DNA of 53,378 bases from Pseudomonadota bacterium. GTDB lineage: Bacteria; Pseudomonadota; Gammaproteobacteria; Steroidobacterales; Woeseiaceae. Location of the stretch: contig JADFNG010000010.1 of assembly GCA_022563505.1 (NCBI GenBank), positions 1 to 53,378 on the forward strand, read 5' to 3'. Shown piece by piece: positions 34,678 to 44,318 of this stretch. The position numbers and the translations under genes are program-made. Position 1 is the stretch's first letter. Each line of letters begins with the position of its first letter. The notes below the pieces were generated by a model. The model searched no databases. It saw nothing but the letters and a program-made list of their open reading frames with translations, and was not told the DNA's origin.

Positions 34678-35160
34678 ATGCAAAACAAAAAAAGCAAGAG
34701 CGCAAAGAAGCGCGAGCACCTGGCACTGCAAGTTCTTGGCGAGCGGCTGATCGGGCTTCGGGAAACGACGTTGCGCGATATGCCGCTTGACGATAGCTTG
34801 GTGGATGCGATTATCGCCGCCTCCAGAATCGCGTCTCACAGTGCATCACGCCGGCAACGACAGCTGATCGGCAAGCTGATGAAGCATGCCGAAGCCGAAC
34901 CGATTCAAACCGCGCTGGACGCACTCACGCAGGACTCGCAGCGATCGAAGATGGACTTCAAGCAGGCGGAAGAATGGCGCGACAAGATCGTGGACGGCGG
35001 CCAGCCTTTGCTGGAGAAATTCTTTGAGATCACGGGTCAGGCCAACCGCGAACTGGTGTCGCTGGTTAACAATCTGGGCCGGGCCAGAACCGAGAAACAA
35101 CGCCGCACGGTGCGGCGCGATATTTTTCGACAGATTCACAATGACCTGAACACGCAATAA
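34678..35160 (+). CDS. darP: Ribosome biogenesis factor DarP (YjgA, DUF615)
   Basis: 160 residues from ATG 34678. It opens [20 protein letters not shown], followed by [16 protein letters not shown] and [19 protein letters not shown], the YjgA signatures. It ends with [16 protein letters not shown]. In E. coli the protein binds late 50S precursors and helps order the peptidyl-transferase centre. It is divergent from pmbA as in E. coli and sits 19 bases before purE. Confidence 0.93.
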   Translation: MQNKKSKSAKKREHLALQVLGERLIGLRETTLRDMPLDDSLVDAIIAASRIASHSASRRQRQLIGKLMKHAEAEPIQTALDALTQDSQRSKMDFKQAEEWRDKIVDGGQPLLEKFFEITGQANRELVSLVNNLGRARTEKQRRTVRRDIFRQIHNDLNTQ

Positions 35161-35179
35161 CACAGGGTTGAATGAAAAA

Positions 35180-35671
35180 ATGACGATCAGAGTTGGCATT
35201 ATCATGGGATCACAGTCCGATTGGGACACGATGCGTCATGCAAGTGAGCTGCTGGAAGAACTCGGCGTCGCACACGAAACCAGAATCGTCTCGGCGCATC
35301 GCACACCGGACCTCCTGTTCGAATACGCACAGTCCGCACTGGATCGGGGATTGCAGGTCATCATCGCTGGCGCCGGTGGTGCCGCGCACTTGCCGGGGAT
35401 GGTGGCGGCTAAAACACGCCTCCCGGTTTTGGGCGTACCGATAGAGTCCAAAGCACTCAAGGGCATGGACTCCCTCCTCTCCATCGCTCAAATGCCGGCG
35501 GGCATTCCGGTCGGTACACTGGCAATCGGTCGATCCGGGGCGGTCAATGCAGCCCTGCTGGCCGCAGCCATCCTCGCCAATTCCGATGCGGATGTCGCGA
35601 AGTCATTGCATGCATTTCGTGCCAGGCAGACGGAAAAAGTGACCGCGTCCGGGGATCCGCGCGAGTCGTGA
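35180..35671 (+). CDS. purE: N5-carboxyaminoimidazole ribonucleotide mutase
   Basis: 163 residues from ATG 35180; an in-frame TTG four codons upstream is not needed. PurE moves the carboxylate of N5-CAIR to C4. Signatures: [33 protein letters not shown] (catalytic His), [18 protein letters not shown] and PVGTLAIG. Its stop overlaps the purK start (GTGA), so the pair is translationally coupled. The C-terminus (residues 145-163) is a polar tail. Confidence 0.96.
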   Translation: MTIRVGIIMGSQSDWDTMRHASELLEELGVAHETRIVSAHRTPDLLFEYAQSALDRGLQVIIAGAGGAAHLPGMVAAKTRLPVLGVPIESKALKGMDSLLSIAQMPAGIPVGTLAIGRSGAVNAALLAAAILANSDADVAKSLHAFRARQTEKVTASGDPRES

Positions 35672-36756
35672 AGAAAGTCGGCATTATCGGTGCAGGCCAG
35701 CTCGGACAGATGCTCGGTCATGCCGGTCGGTCGCTTGGCATTGAGTGTATTTTCCTCGACCCGGCCGGGAGCCCGCCGGCGCGGGATGCTGGCACAGTCA
35801 TTCGGTGTGCCTTTGATGACATTGATGGACTTCGTGAGCTGGCATCGCGTGTCGACGTCCTCACGTTTGAATTCGAGAACGTATCCGTCACGGCGGTCGA
35901 ATCGGTCACGGATATGCTCGACGTATACCCGCCACCGGCTGCATTGCGTTTCGCACAAGACCGGCTGGCAGAGAAACAGCTTTTTCAATCGCTGTCCATT
36001 CCTGTCGCTGCATTCGCGACGGTGGATTCCGAGGTTGATCTGAAGCATGCCGCGGATGAAATTGGCCTGCCACTGGTGTTGAAAACGCGACGGCTTGGTT
36101 ACGACGGCAAAGGCCAGATCGTCGTGCGGGATGGCAGCGCCCTGGCGGATAGCTGGCGAGAGCTCGGCACAACGCCTTTGATCGCTGAACAGCTGATCGA
36201 CTTCGATTACGAAGTGTCAGCGATCGGTGCCCGCAATGTCAGCGGTGACATGGTCAGTTATCCGCTGACCGAAAATGTGCACAAAGATGGCATGTTGCGA
36301 ACGTCCCGGGCGCCGGCCGGCAGCCTCGAACTCACCGCACTGGCGCAAGACTACCACGCGAAATTGGCTGAGGAACTCAACTACGTCGGTGTCCTTGCAC
36401 TCGAATTATTTGTTGTGGGCGACAAACTGCTCGCAAACGAATTTGCGCCACGGGTGCATAACTCCGGCCATTGGACGATAGAAGGTGCAGTAACGAGCCA
36501 GTTTGAAAATCACCTGCGCGCAGTGACGAACATGCCATTGGGTGACGCGGCCGCGATCGGCTATATCGCCATGGAAAACCTGATTGGATCCCTGCCCGCT
36601 GATCTGCAACTGCTTCGTGACGCCGGTTATAACACGCATGAATACGGCAAATCACCGCGAGCAGGACGCAAATTGGGACACATCACGTTGCTCGCCGGCG
36701 ACGCCGATAGCCGCGAGCAAAAACTGCAGGCGCTGCATGAAATTATGTCCACTTGA
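35668..36756 (+). CDS. purK: N5-carboxyaminoimidazole ribonucleotide synthase
   Basis: 362 residues, starting with a GTG that overlaps the purE stop (GTGA). PurK is an ATP-grasp enzyme that carboxylates AIR with bicarbonate. Signatures: [19 protein letters not shown] at the start, [27 protein letters not shown] (ATP-grasp loop), [15 protein letters not shown], and [18 protein letters not shown] near residue 260, which binds metal and ATP. It makes the substrate for PurE. Confidence 0.96.
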   Translation: MKKVGIIGAGQLGQMLGHAGRSLGIECIFLDPAGSPPARDAGTVIRCAFDDIDGLRELASRVDVLTFEFENVSVTAVESVTDMLDVYPPPAALRFAQDRLAEKQLFQSLSIPVAAFATVDSEVDLKHAADEIGLPLVLKTRRLGYDGKGQIVVRDGSALADSWRELGTTPLIAEQLIDFDYEVSAIGARNVSGDMVSYPLTENVHKDGMLRTSRAPAGSLELTALAQDYHAKLAEELNYVGVLALELFVVGDKLLANEFAPRVHNSGHWTIEGAVTSQFENHLRAVTNMPLGDAAAIGYIAMENLIGSLPADLQLLRDAGYNTHEYGKSPRAGRKLGHITLLAGDADSREQKLQALHEIMST

Positions 36757-36851
36757 TCAATCATCGCCCATTCTCACCGGCGGGTTGGCGGCAGACCCCA
36801 AATTGCGGGTAAACTGTACTCCGACACGGTAACCCACGGCAACATAACTAA

Positions 36852-37010
36852 GGAACCTCTGATCTATTCATGAACTCGTATCTTGGCTCCAGAATATCCA
36901 GCTTCGGCGTTGCGAATCTTCGCAATGGCCAGCCATTACGGGCGATCCGCGCCTTGAATCTGAATATTTTGACTCCCAATCTACTTCGTCCAGAATAAAT
37001 CAGAGGTTCC
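36852..37010. mobile_element. MITE-like element with 18-bp inverted ends
   Basis: 159 bases between purK and the AAA-FHA gene. The ends GGAACCTCTGATCTATTC (36852-36869) and GAATAAATCAGAGGTTCC (36993-37010) are inverted repeats with one mismatch, and weaker similarity reaches about 40 bases into each side. Flanking words are CTAA on the left and CTGG on the right, so any 4-base target copy has decayed. The inside holds no gene. Ends beginning GGAACCTCTGA resemble those of some IS5-group insertion sequences in gammaproteobacteria (from memory). It is probably a non-autonomous derivative. Confidence 0.7.
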
Positions 37011-37050
37011 CTGGAATACAGTCGTCTGCCAGCGATTACAGATCTTCAGA

Positions 37051-38280
37051 ATGTCCTATCTAGAACACTTTAAACTCGAAGAACAGCCCTTTCGGCTGAC
37101 CCCGGATCCGGACTTTGTGTACTGGAGCAAGCAGCACTCGCGCGCCAAAGCCTACATGGAGTCAACGATCTGGCTCGCCGACGGTTTTGTCGTGATCACG
37201 GGTGAAATAGGCTCCGGCAAGACGACCTTGTTGCAATCATTCCTGTCTGAACTCGATGATGATGTCGTGTACGCGGTCGTTTCACAGACCCAGCTGAGTC
37301 CCCGCCAGTTTTTGCAAGCCGTTTTGACCGAGTTCGGCTTCAAGCCGTTCAAAATGCATAAAGTCGAACTGCTCGACATGTTGAACATGTTCCTGATTGA
37401 GCAATATTCCAACGGCAAAAAAGTCGTCCTGATCGTTGACGAAGCACAGAATCTCAGCGAAAAAGTACTCGAAGAGATTCGCTTGCTGTCCGGCATCGAA
37501 ACGCACAAGGAAAAAGTCCTGCGAATCATTCTGGCCGGGCAACCTGAACTCAAAGACACGCTGGATAAACCCGGTCTGAAGCAACTGATGCAAAGAGTAA
37601 GGCTGAGGTTTCATATCGGTCCGCTGAATAGCCGCGAGATGCGTGAGTACATTGCGCATCGCCTGTCGGTCGCGGGTCGCAGCGACGACGAACTTTTCGA
37701 TGACGAAACCTATCCTGTGATTTATCGTTACACGGGTGGCGTGCCGCGCATTATCAATACGCTTTGTGACACCGCGCTACTGTGTGCGTTTGCGGACGAT
37801 CGAGAAATCGTCGGCTTGCCTGACCTGGAGTCAGCCATTGAAGAACTGGGTTGGGAGGAACACGAATCCACCACGGGTCAATTCAAACAGATCACCCAAC
37901 AAGAACAGGCAAGAGAGAAGCCTGTTTACCTGACCAAAATCGAAGTGCGCAGCGGAGGCAAATCCATATCAGAGCATCACTTCGGAGCAGGTCGGATCAT
38001 CGCCGGGCGCTCACCGGATAATGAGATCTATATCAAGAGCAAATTTGTCAGTCGCCATCACGCACAGCTGGTCAGTGACGATGACGGCTGCATCGTTGAA
38101 GATCTGAACAGCACCAATGGCATTCTGATCGGCGACGAACGCGTTAAGAAATATCGTTTGAAGGACGGTGATGTAATCTCGATGGGTGTTCACGAACTCG
38201 TCTACACCGATCTTCGCCAGGCTGGCGCAGAATCCGTTGCCGATCATCCGACCGACGAAGAAGCCATCGGAAATTTGTAG
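37051..38280 (+). CDS. ExeA/GspA-type AAA ATPase with C-terminal FHA domain
   Basis: 409 residues. The N-terminus LEHFKLEEQPFRLTPDPDFV is the ExeA/MshM hallmark. The AAA domain has Walker A GEIGSGKTTL (51-60), Walker B KVVLIVDEAQ (about 127-136) and the sensor-like TGGVPRIINTLCDTALL (about 230). Residues 275-305 are a linker. Residues 310-395 are an FHA domain: IIAGRSPDNEIYI, FVSRHHAQLV and VEDLNSTNGILIG keep the Arg, Ser-Arg-His and Asn-Gly residues that bind phosphothreonine. ExeA-type ATPases help secretin or pilus assembly, but no such genes are near. An FHA tail would tie the ATPase to a Thr-kinase signal or a partner protein. Confidence 0.88.
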   Translation: MSYLEHFKLEEQPFRLTPDPDFVYWSKQHSRAKAYMESTIWLADGFVVITGEIGSGKTTLLQSFLSELDDDVVYAVVSQTQLSPRQFLQAVLTEFGFKPFKMHKVELLDMLNMFLIEQYSNGKKVVLIVDEAQNLSEKVLEEIRLLSGIETHKEKVLRIILAGQPELKDTLDKPGLKQLMQRVRLRFHIGPLNSREMREYIAHRLSVAGRSDDELFDDETYPVIYRYTGGVPRIINTLCDTALLCAFADDREIVGLPDLESAIEELGWEEHESTTGQFKQITQQEQAREKPVYLTKIEVRSGGKSISEHHFGAGRIIAGRSPDNEIYIKSKFVSRHHAQLVSDDDGCIVEDLNSTNGILIGDERVKKYRLKDGDVISMGVHELVYTDLRQAGAESVADHPTDEEAIGNL

Positions 38281-38310
38281 CAGCGGCTGGAAACCACTCC
38301 TGCGAACCTA

Positions 38311-38529
38311 TCAATAATTCTGCTTCTGATTCGTGCGCCGTGCATGATCGCGATGATCACGCCGCTTCAGCAGGACCACCAGGCCTGCAACCAGGCAGAC
38401 CAGACCAACGCTGAAACAAATTTCCGGCCAGTACCAATGATTCAGATACATGGACGCTGCCAGCGATATGGCACCCACTAACAGGTAGAAGTACGGCAGA
38501 CTTTCGTATATCGGTTTGGACACCCACAT
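38311..38529 (-). CDS. Small two-helix membrane protein
   Basis: 72 residues. Residues 9-28 (SLPYFYLLVGAISLAASMYL) and 34-53 (WPEICFSVGLVCLVAGLVVL) are membrane helices. The C-terminal tail LKRRDHRDHARRTNQKQNY is strongly basic, so it should be cytoplasmic. ATG 38529 has AGAGG nine bases upstream, which supports expression. The family is not recognised. It converges on the AAA-FHA gene and follows the interrupted small ORF by 31 bases. Confidence 0.65.
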   Translation of the reverse strand: MWVSKPIYESLPYFYLLVGAISLAASMYLNHWYWPEICFSVGLVCLVAGLVVLLKRRDHRDHARRTNQKQNY

Positions 38530-38560
38530 GGTGCGGCGCCTCTTGTTCGGGATCAGGGCG

Positions 38561-38791
38561 TTAATTGTCCGTTTTCACTGCGAAATAGTCCAGCCATCGT
38601 GCCTGACGGTGGCAGACCTGGCACGATACATTGTCCGGAAGGCGCTTCCGCGCTCAGCCACGGCCAAACGTAAACAGATGAAAAAGCCTGGATAAAAAAG
38701 ACTCTGAAAGCCCGTCCACGCTCAGATCCGGCTCAAAATCGCTGCTATCGTTACGAAATCCCTGCACAAACTGCTGCGCTGCCGGATCCAT
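38561..38791 (-). pseudogene. Small ORF with an in-frame TGA and a CxxCH motif
   Basis: ATG 38791 opens a 45-codon frame (MDPAAQQFVQGFRNDSSDFE..., ending LFHLFTFGRG) that stops at TGA 38656-38654. The same frame then runs on for 30 codons to TAA 38561-38563 and includes LPDNVSCQVCHRQARWLDYF, with a CxxCH site. No start codon lies just after the TGA. The two halves may be one gene broken by a nonsense change, a readthrough product or chance. The rest of the 427-base gap (38530-38956) shows nothing else. Confidence 0.35.
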
Positions 38792-38956
38792 GTCATGCTC
38801 TGTTATTGTGTTTTCCAATCCCTTCACCCATCAGCCTTTTTGAGAATGGACTACATTACATTGACTGATATCGATCTGCAGTGAAACCAATCACAAAGTT
38901 GACTCCACACCGCGTCATGACTTATGTAACATCAATGGCCGTAGAATCTGCCTGTG

Positions 38957-40408
38957 TCATGCGGTACCGCCGATCGTGATCTCATCAATTTTGAGGGTCG
39001 GTTGCCCAACGCCCACTGGAATTGATTGACCTTCCTTGCCACAAGTACCCACACCACGGTCAAGTTCGAGGTCATTGCCCACCATCGAGATGCGGGCCAG
39101 CACGTCGGGGCCATCGCCGATAATCATGGCGCCTTTCACCGGTTCTTTCAGTTTGCCCTTTTCAATGATGTAGGCTTCGCTGGCCGAAAAGACAAATTTG
39201 CCGGATGTAATGTCCACTTGGCCGCCGCCGAAATTCGGCGCATACAGCCCATGTTCAACCGAGGCGATAATTTCCTCGGGATCATGCGGGCCGGCCAGCA
39301 TGTAGGTGTTGGTCATTCGCGGCATGGGTATATGTGCGAATGACTCCCTTCTGCCGTTGCCGGTTGGTTTGACGCCCATCAGTCGGGCATTCAGATTGTC
39401 CTGCATATAGCCACGTAAAATACCGTTTTCGATCAGAACATTGTATTGACCCGGCGTCCCCTCATCATCAACCGACAGTGAACCGCGCCGGCCCGGCATC
39501 GTACCGTCGTCCACAATGGTGCATAAACTGGATGCAACCCGTTCGCCGATCCGTCCTGAGAAAGCGGATACGCCCTTGCGATTAAAGTCACCTTCAAGTC
39601 CGTGTCCTACCGCCTCATGAAGCAAGATTCCCGGCCAGCCGGGACCCAGCACGATGGGCATCGTGCCCGGCGGTGCTGGCACCGCTTCAAACTGGATGCT
39701 CGCCTGTCGCACGGCCTCGCGGGCCAATTCCATGGGCAGGTCGCTGTTGAGAAAGTAATCGAGTCCGGCACGCGCTCCAGCACCCGCATAACCCTGCTCG
39801 CGGCGCCCGTTCTGCAGCAGAATGACGCTCACATTGAGCCGCACCAGCGGCCGTATGTCGGCAGCCAGCGTCCCATCCGCCGCCGCAATCAAAATAAGAT
39901 CCTGATTGCTGCTCAGGCTGATCGTCACCTGTTCAACCCGTTTGTCGAGTTGTCGCGTGCGAATGTCGATCTCCGAGATCAGTTTCGTTTTTTGTTCGTC
40001 CGTGATGCTGGTGGTTGGGTCGATCGCCGGGTACAGGCTCGCAACCTGTCCCGATGAAGCGATTTGTACAGAGGTGGATTGCCCCTGGCGCGTAATCGCC
40101 CGTGCCGCACTCGCTGCCTTCTCAAGCGCCGGCAGAATCATTTCGTCAGTATAGGCAAAGCCGGTCTTCTCCCCGCAGACCACGCGGACACCGACGCCCT
40201 GGTCAACACTGAAACTGCCTTCCTTGATAATTCCATCTTCCAGCAACCAGCTCTCTTGTCGGCTCACCTGAAAATAAAGATCGGCAGCATCGACACCGCG
40301 TGTGTAGAGTGAACCCAGCGAGCGATTCAAGTCCCCCTCGTCGAGTCCTGACGGAGCCAGTACGGATGACATGACCGTGGTCAGTGCGTTTTCGTTACTC
40401 TGTGACAA
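38957..40408 (-). CDS. tldD: Metalloprotease TldD
   Basis: 483 residues. The start is a TTG at 40408 with AGGA eight bases upstream; the first ATG is 15 codons further in. TldD is the zinc-bearing half of the TldD/TldE protease. The metal motif is visible in [20 protein letters not shown] (HExxGH). Other signatures: [18 protein letters not shown] and [18 protein letters not shown]. It is the last conserved gene of the holA-to-tldD run and lies 30 bases after yhdP. PmbA, its partner, is at 33025-34389. Confidence 0.95.
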   Translation of the reverse strand: MSQSNENALTTVMSSVLAPSGLDEGDLNRSLGSLYTRGVDAADLYFQVSRQESWLLEDGIIKEGSFSVDQGVGVRVVCGEKTGFAYTDEMILPALEKAASAARAITRQGQSTSVQIASSGQVASLYPAIDPTTSITDEQKTKLISEIDIRTRQLDKRVEQVTISLSSNQDLILIAAADGTLAADIRPLVRLNVSVILLQNGRREQGYAGAGARAGLDYFLNSDLPMELAREAVRQASIQFEAVPAPPGTMPIVLGPGWPGILLHEAVGHGLEGDFNRKGVSAFSGRIGERVASSLCTIVDDGTMPGRRGSLSVDDEGTPGQYNVLIENGILRGYMQDNLNARLMGVKPTGNGRRESFAHIPMPRMTNTYMLAGPHDPEEIIASVEHGLYAPNFGGGQVDITSGKFVFSASEAYIIEKGKLKEPVKGAMIIGDGPDVLARISMVGNDLELDRGVGTCGKEGQSIPVGVGQPTLKIDEITIGGTA

Positions 40409-40438
40409 TGTCGTTTTCCTGTTACCGGACCTGCCGGA

Positions 40439-43400
40439 TCACTTTTGCGTTGCCGAACAGCCCGCAAGCTCAAGGCTTGCGGCGAAACGGGCCTCATTGG
40501 TCACCTCTACCTCGGGATCGTCGAACGAGCCCTCAATACCGTAGTAGATCTGTCCCATTTCCTGCAACGGCTTTTTGAAAATCTGCGAAAAAATAAGCAA
40601 TGCTGCAGCAACTTGCGGACCGGCGACCACAACGCCCACAAGTGGCAGGGTATTGCCGACGTTCGCACTCACTATCGCCGTCTGTTCGTAGTCCCGGGTC
40701 GCCAGACCCACTCGCCCGGCAATGCCGATATCCGCGGCAGGACTATCAAGCGACAGATTGCAAGTATAAGCATTTCCGTTCTCAATATGAAAAGTACCGA
40801 GTATGGCATCGAAGCCAAAACCTTTTTCCAGCACATCGCTGAAATCGAGCGACAAGCGCCGCGGCAAAGCGACAACACTCATCAGGCCGAAGATACGGCC
40901 CGCACCCGGCTCCACTTCGATCAACTGACCCGCGCCAAAGCGAACCACAACCTCACCCTCAAGATCATCCAGAAAATCTTCCCGCGGCCCACCCGGCCAG
41001 CTGACTTCGATGTCCATTTCCATGTCATCGCTGTCGATGCCCGGCGTATAATCCAGACGGCGCATGGTCTCCATGACGTTGCGACTCTTCAGCTTGCCCG
41101 TCAGATAGCTGCTCTGGCCGGCTTCCGTTTGCGAATCCACGACCCAACCGGCATCCGCTACGATCGAAAAACTCTCGTCCGTCACTGTCAGCCCGGTTGC
41201 ACGCAACCCATCTGCTGTGCGCTTGAACTCTGCCTCCACGGCTCCCAGATGACGGTTGCCGAGCGCAAACTCACTTGCCTTTATCGAAATAGCGGCAAGC
41301 GTGCGTGGATCAAGATGATCGGCGACACCGCCGGGCTCATCACTGCCGGGCAGCGTCAGAACATTCATGTCCAGCACGATGGGCCGGTCACCGGGCAGAT
41401 TGTAGGGGATTGTCACTGAGCCATCCACCTGTGCCCCCTCAACCTGCACCAGCCACTCGTCAGCACCGCGGTCAACAATCACGCGGTGATCCTGCAAATG
41501 CTGACCAAAGAGATACAGATTATCGATCGCCAGATCGATGGAACGGATGCGGTCCCCGATCCGCACACTGCCGGCATCGCCCTCAGTCCCGGCAATGGAC
41601 AGCCATTCATGCAGGCGAATTTCATCGGTTTGACCCTGAATGTGCATGCCACGAGTCTCAGGCAAATCCGGGTATCCGCCGCCGACCGAAAGGGCACCAC
41701 GATCGAAGTCCCAGCCGGCGCTGTCAGCACGGAAATCCATGCTCCATTTAAGATCGTCCCCCAGGCTGCCGTGCGACACGATATGACCTGCCGCCACGAA
41801 TTCGATCAGCGCCGCCAACGGGCGAACCTCTTCAGATGCCTTCGTCAGGGGGGCGGGCAAATCAATGCCGATGCCGACGAGATTGCTGCTAATCGCAATT
41901 TGCAGTGGCGCAGGTTCAGTCAGGTCGGCTCGCGGGAAAAGCAAGTTTGCCCGATACTCGCTCGAACCACTCACCGTATCGCCAAGCGGCACACCCAGTT
42001 CTTCGCTCAACCCTGCTGCGGTCACCGTTCCCGTCACGCTGACGACGACACTGATTGACGGCATGTCCTCGCCGGCATTTGTCACTTCAATATCCACCTG
42101 TTGACCCAGAAACTGGCCAAACAGGGACTCTGAACTGATTGAATCACGTGTAATGGTCACGATGCCGTTCAGATTGGTCACGGCTGCCGGGAAACCGGCG
42201 ACGCTGATGGAACCGCCACTGGATTGAATGCGCGTCGTGAACTCGTAGTCATCGCGGTCCCGCATCGGGTATCGCAGCGACAAATGGAATGATGCGTCAC
42301 CGCTGACTTGCACGTTGTCGAGTTGCCCGCCAAATACGGCAGCAATGGGACTCCTGCGCGAAAAATCGCGGATTGAGGCGAGCGTGCCGGTCGCGAACGC
42401 ATCGATCGTCAACACAGGATCACGTAAATCAAGTATCTCGATGCGTGCATTGGCGATCTTGTTGCCCGCATTGATCGCTATGTTTCTGTCGGACAGGAGA
42501 TGCGTGCCATCAACAACCAGATCCAGGCTTCTCAACTCCGCTGCCGGCCAGCTTTTGTGGTATTTCAGGATCGCGTTTTCAAGATGCGCCTCAACCCGAA
42601 AACGCCCCTCACCGTTATCGAAAGGAAATTTGTCCAGAGGGCCCGTCAGCACGGTCGTCCCCTTGGTAACAACACCGGATACGAGTGCATCGTTCAGCCA
42701 TCGGTACAACGCAGGACTCATTATTTCGCCGGGCAGGAAACGCTTGACCGATGCGATATCATTAATGCTCCAGCGGCTCTCAAAATCCACCACGGGGGCC
42801 GACCCATCGGCCGGAATACGAACCTGCAGGCTGCTTTGACTATCGAAGTCCGCATTGCGGAGACGCACGCTGTCCGACAGCACAATGATGCCGTCGCTGC
42901 TTCTGCGCCAAATGACCGTACCAATAGCATCGTCGAAGACCAGCGTTTCAGATACGTATTGCGGTACGTCAATCCTCAGGTTACTGGCATCGAATTCGAG
43001 TCTTCCGCCCGTGCGGTTGGCGCGAAGGCTGCCCGTGAAACCGCGTATACCCGGGAGTTTGTCGCTGCCCGTCATGCCGGCATCCGTGAGTTGAACCGAG
43101 ACATTAAATCGATACTGTTCGGATCCCAGACCAACAATGTCCGCCCGCAATTCCCGCAGCTCTCCGGTAGGACTGAAACGTTCGTAGAGCGCACGCGTCT
43201 CTTCAGGCAACCACGGCAAAAGATAACGAAGATCGTCGAACCTGACGTAGGAAGCATTGGCAACGATCGCTGCAACCGTATTCTCGTCCTCTCCCGGACT
43301 CACCTGGATCTGGATACTGGAGGCCGGCCATTCATTGTCCACGGTCCGCATGCGGAAGTTCTCTGCGGCAAGCAGCCAGCCGTCATCGTCGCGTGAATAC

Positions 43401-44287
43401 TCAATGCGTCCCTCTACGTCAAAAGGAATGCCCTGTTGCGTGCCGTCGACCGAAAGATTGTCGATAACCAGGTTCGCGGTCGCTTTATCCAGACCCGCAT
43501 TCGTCAACTCCATCCACAAACTGATATCGGCTGTGCCGCTGGTAATCGTTGCCATGTCCATCAGTCCCAACCGCGACCAACTGGGCAATTCAAGCGAACG
43601 ACCATCCACGAACACCTGCCAGATTGTCTTACCCTGGCCATCACCGATACGCTGGTTTGCCGATATGTCGAGCCGCTTGCCGAAATCATCGGGTAAATCC
43701 AGTGACGCCTCGATACGCAATTCATCCTCGTCACGCGATATCTCGACCAGGTCGATACGAAACGATTGCGCTTGTCCGGCTTCCCGCTGATAACGGATCG
43801 TTATGTCCTGGCCGATAAATTCCATGTCACCGGCTTTCTCTGTCCGTACCGGCACCAGCGCGGCAAGATCTTCAATCGTCATGCCTTGAATCAGCAGGTC
43901 ACCATCGAGGGAATGCTGCAAATCGAGCGTCGTGCCCTGCACGACAATCCGATCGACCACTAGCTTGCGATCCAGCAGCAAGCGAATCAGGCCGACACCC
44001 ACACTGATCTCGCTCGCTTCGATCAAGGGCTCGTCCGATCCCGCCAAGGTCAGTGCGGCATCGTAAAAATTGAGTTCGGGCCCGCTCAGGCGCCAACGCG
44101 CATTCATCGCCGAGAACTCGACCTGCATCCCGATCGCCTGATCCGCCCAACGCTTGATATCTTCCTGGTATTCCGGGAGCTTCGGCAGCAACAGGCGAAA
44201 CAAACCGACCGCAATCGCAAGCACAATGACCGATCCGGCGCCGGTATAGGCCAGAAACTTTAAAATGCGGCGTAGCAGTTGCTTCAT
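40439..44287 (-). CDS. yhdP: YhdP family AsmA-like protein
   Basis: 1282 residues, the usual size for YhdP. Residues 8-31 are the only membrane anchor (ILKFLAYTGAGSVIVLAIAVG), with the rest in the periplasm. The long repetitive beta-strand body is the AsmA/TamB-type bridge now thought to carry phospholipid to the outer membrane. The N-terminal part has LPEYQEDIKRWADQAIGMQV and the C-terminal part VEPGAGRIFGLMSVVALPRR and LEKGFGFDAILGTFHIENG, both typical of YhdP. It lies between rng and tldD as in E. coli. Confidence 0.93.
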   Translation of the reverse strand: MKQLLRRILKFLAYTGAGSVIVLAIAVGLFRLLLPKLPEYQEDIKRWADQAIGMQVEFSAMNARWRLSGPELNFYDAALTLAGSDEPLIEASEISVGVGLIRLLLDRKLVVDRIVVQGTTLDLQHSLDGDLLIQGMTIEDLAALVPVRTEKAGDMEFIGQDITIRYQREAGQAQSFRIDLVEISRDEDELRIEASLDLPDDFGKRLDISANQRIGDGQGKTIWQVFVDGRSLELPSWSRLGLMDMATITSGTADISLWMELTNAGLDKATANLVIDNLSVDGTQQGIPFDVEGRIEYSRDDDGWLLAAENFRMRTVDNEWPASSIQIQVSPGEDENTVAAIVANASYVRFDDLRYLLPWLPEETRALYERFSPTGELRELRADIVGLGSEQYRFNVSVQLTDAGMTGSDKLPGIRGFTGSLRANRTGGRLEFDASNLRIDVPQYVSETLVFDDAIGTVIWRRSSDGIIVLSDSVRLRNADFDSQSSLQVRIPADGSAPVVDFESRWSINDIASVKRFLPGEIMSPALYRWLNDALVSGVVTKGTTVLTGPLDKFPFDNGEGRFRVEAHLENAILKYHKSWPAAELRSLDLVVDGTHLLSDRNIAINAGNKIANARIEILDLRDPVLTIDAFATGTLASIRDFSRRSPIAAVFGGQLDNVQVSGDASFHLSLRYPMRDRDDYEFTTRIQSSGGSISVAGFPAAVTNLNGIVTITRDSISSESLFGQFLGQQVDIEVTNAGEDMPSISVVVSVTGTVTAAGLSEELGVPLGDTVSGSSEYRANLLFPRADLTEPAPLQIAISSNLVGIGIDLPAPLTKASEEVRPLAALIEFVAAGHIVSHGSLGDDLKWSMDFRADSAGWDFDRGALSVGGGYPDLPETRGMHIQGQTDEIRLHEWLSIAGTEGDAGSVRIGDRIRSIDLAIDNLYLFGQHLQDHRVIVDRGADEWLVQVEGAQVDGSVTIPYNLPGDRPIVLDMNVLTLPGSDEPGGVADHLDPRTLAAISIKASEFALGNRHLGAVEAEFKRTADGLRATGLTVTDESFSIVADAGWVVDSQTEAGQSSYLTGKLKSRNVMETMRRLDYTPGIDSDDMEMDIEVSWPGGPREDFLDDLEGEVVVRFGAGQLIEVEPGAGRIFGLMSVVALPRRLSLDFSDVLEKGFGFDAILGTFHIENGNAYTCNLSLDSPAADIGIAGRVGLATRDYEQTAIVSANVGNTLPLVGVVVAGPQVAAALLIFSQIFKKPLQEMGQIYYGIEGSFDDPEVEVTNEARFAASLELAGCSATQK

Positions 44288-44318
44288 GTCGAAAAACCGG
44301 GCTCCATCGGTAAGTGTT

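Noticed and set aside
42500-43396. 298-codon plus-strand ORF antisense to yhdP
   Set aside because: Long antisense frames are common in G+C-rich genes; its composition is Arg/His/Gln-rich with no family signature.
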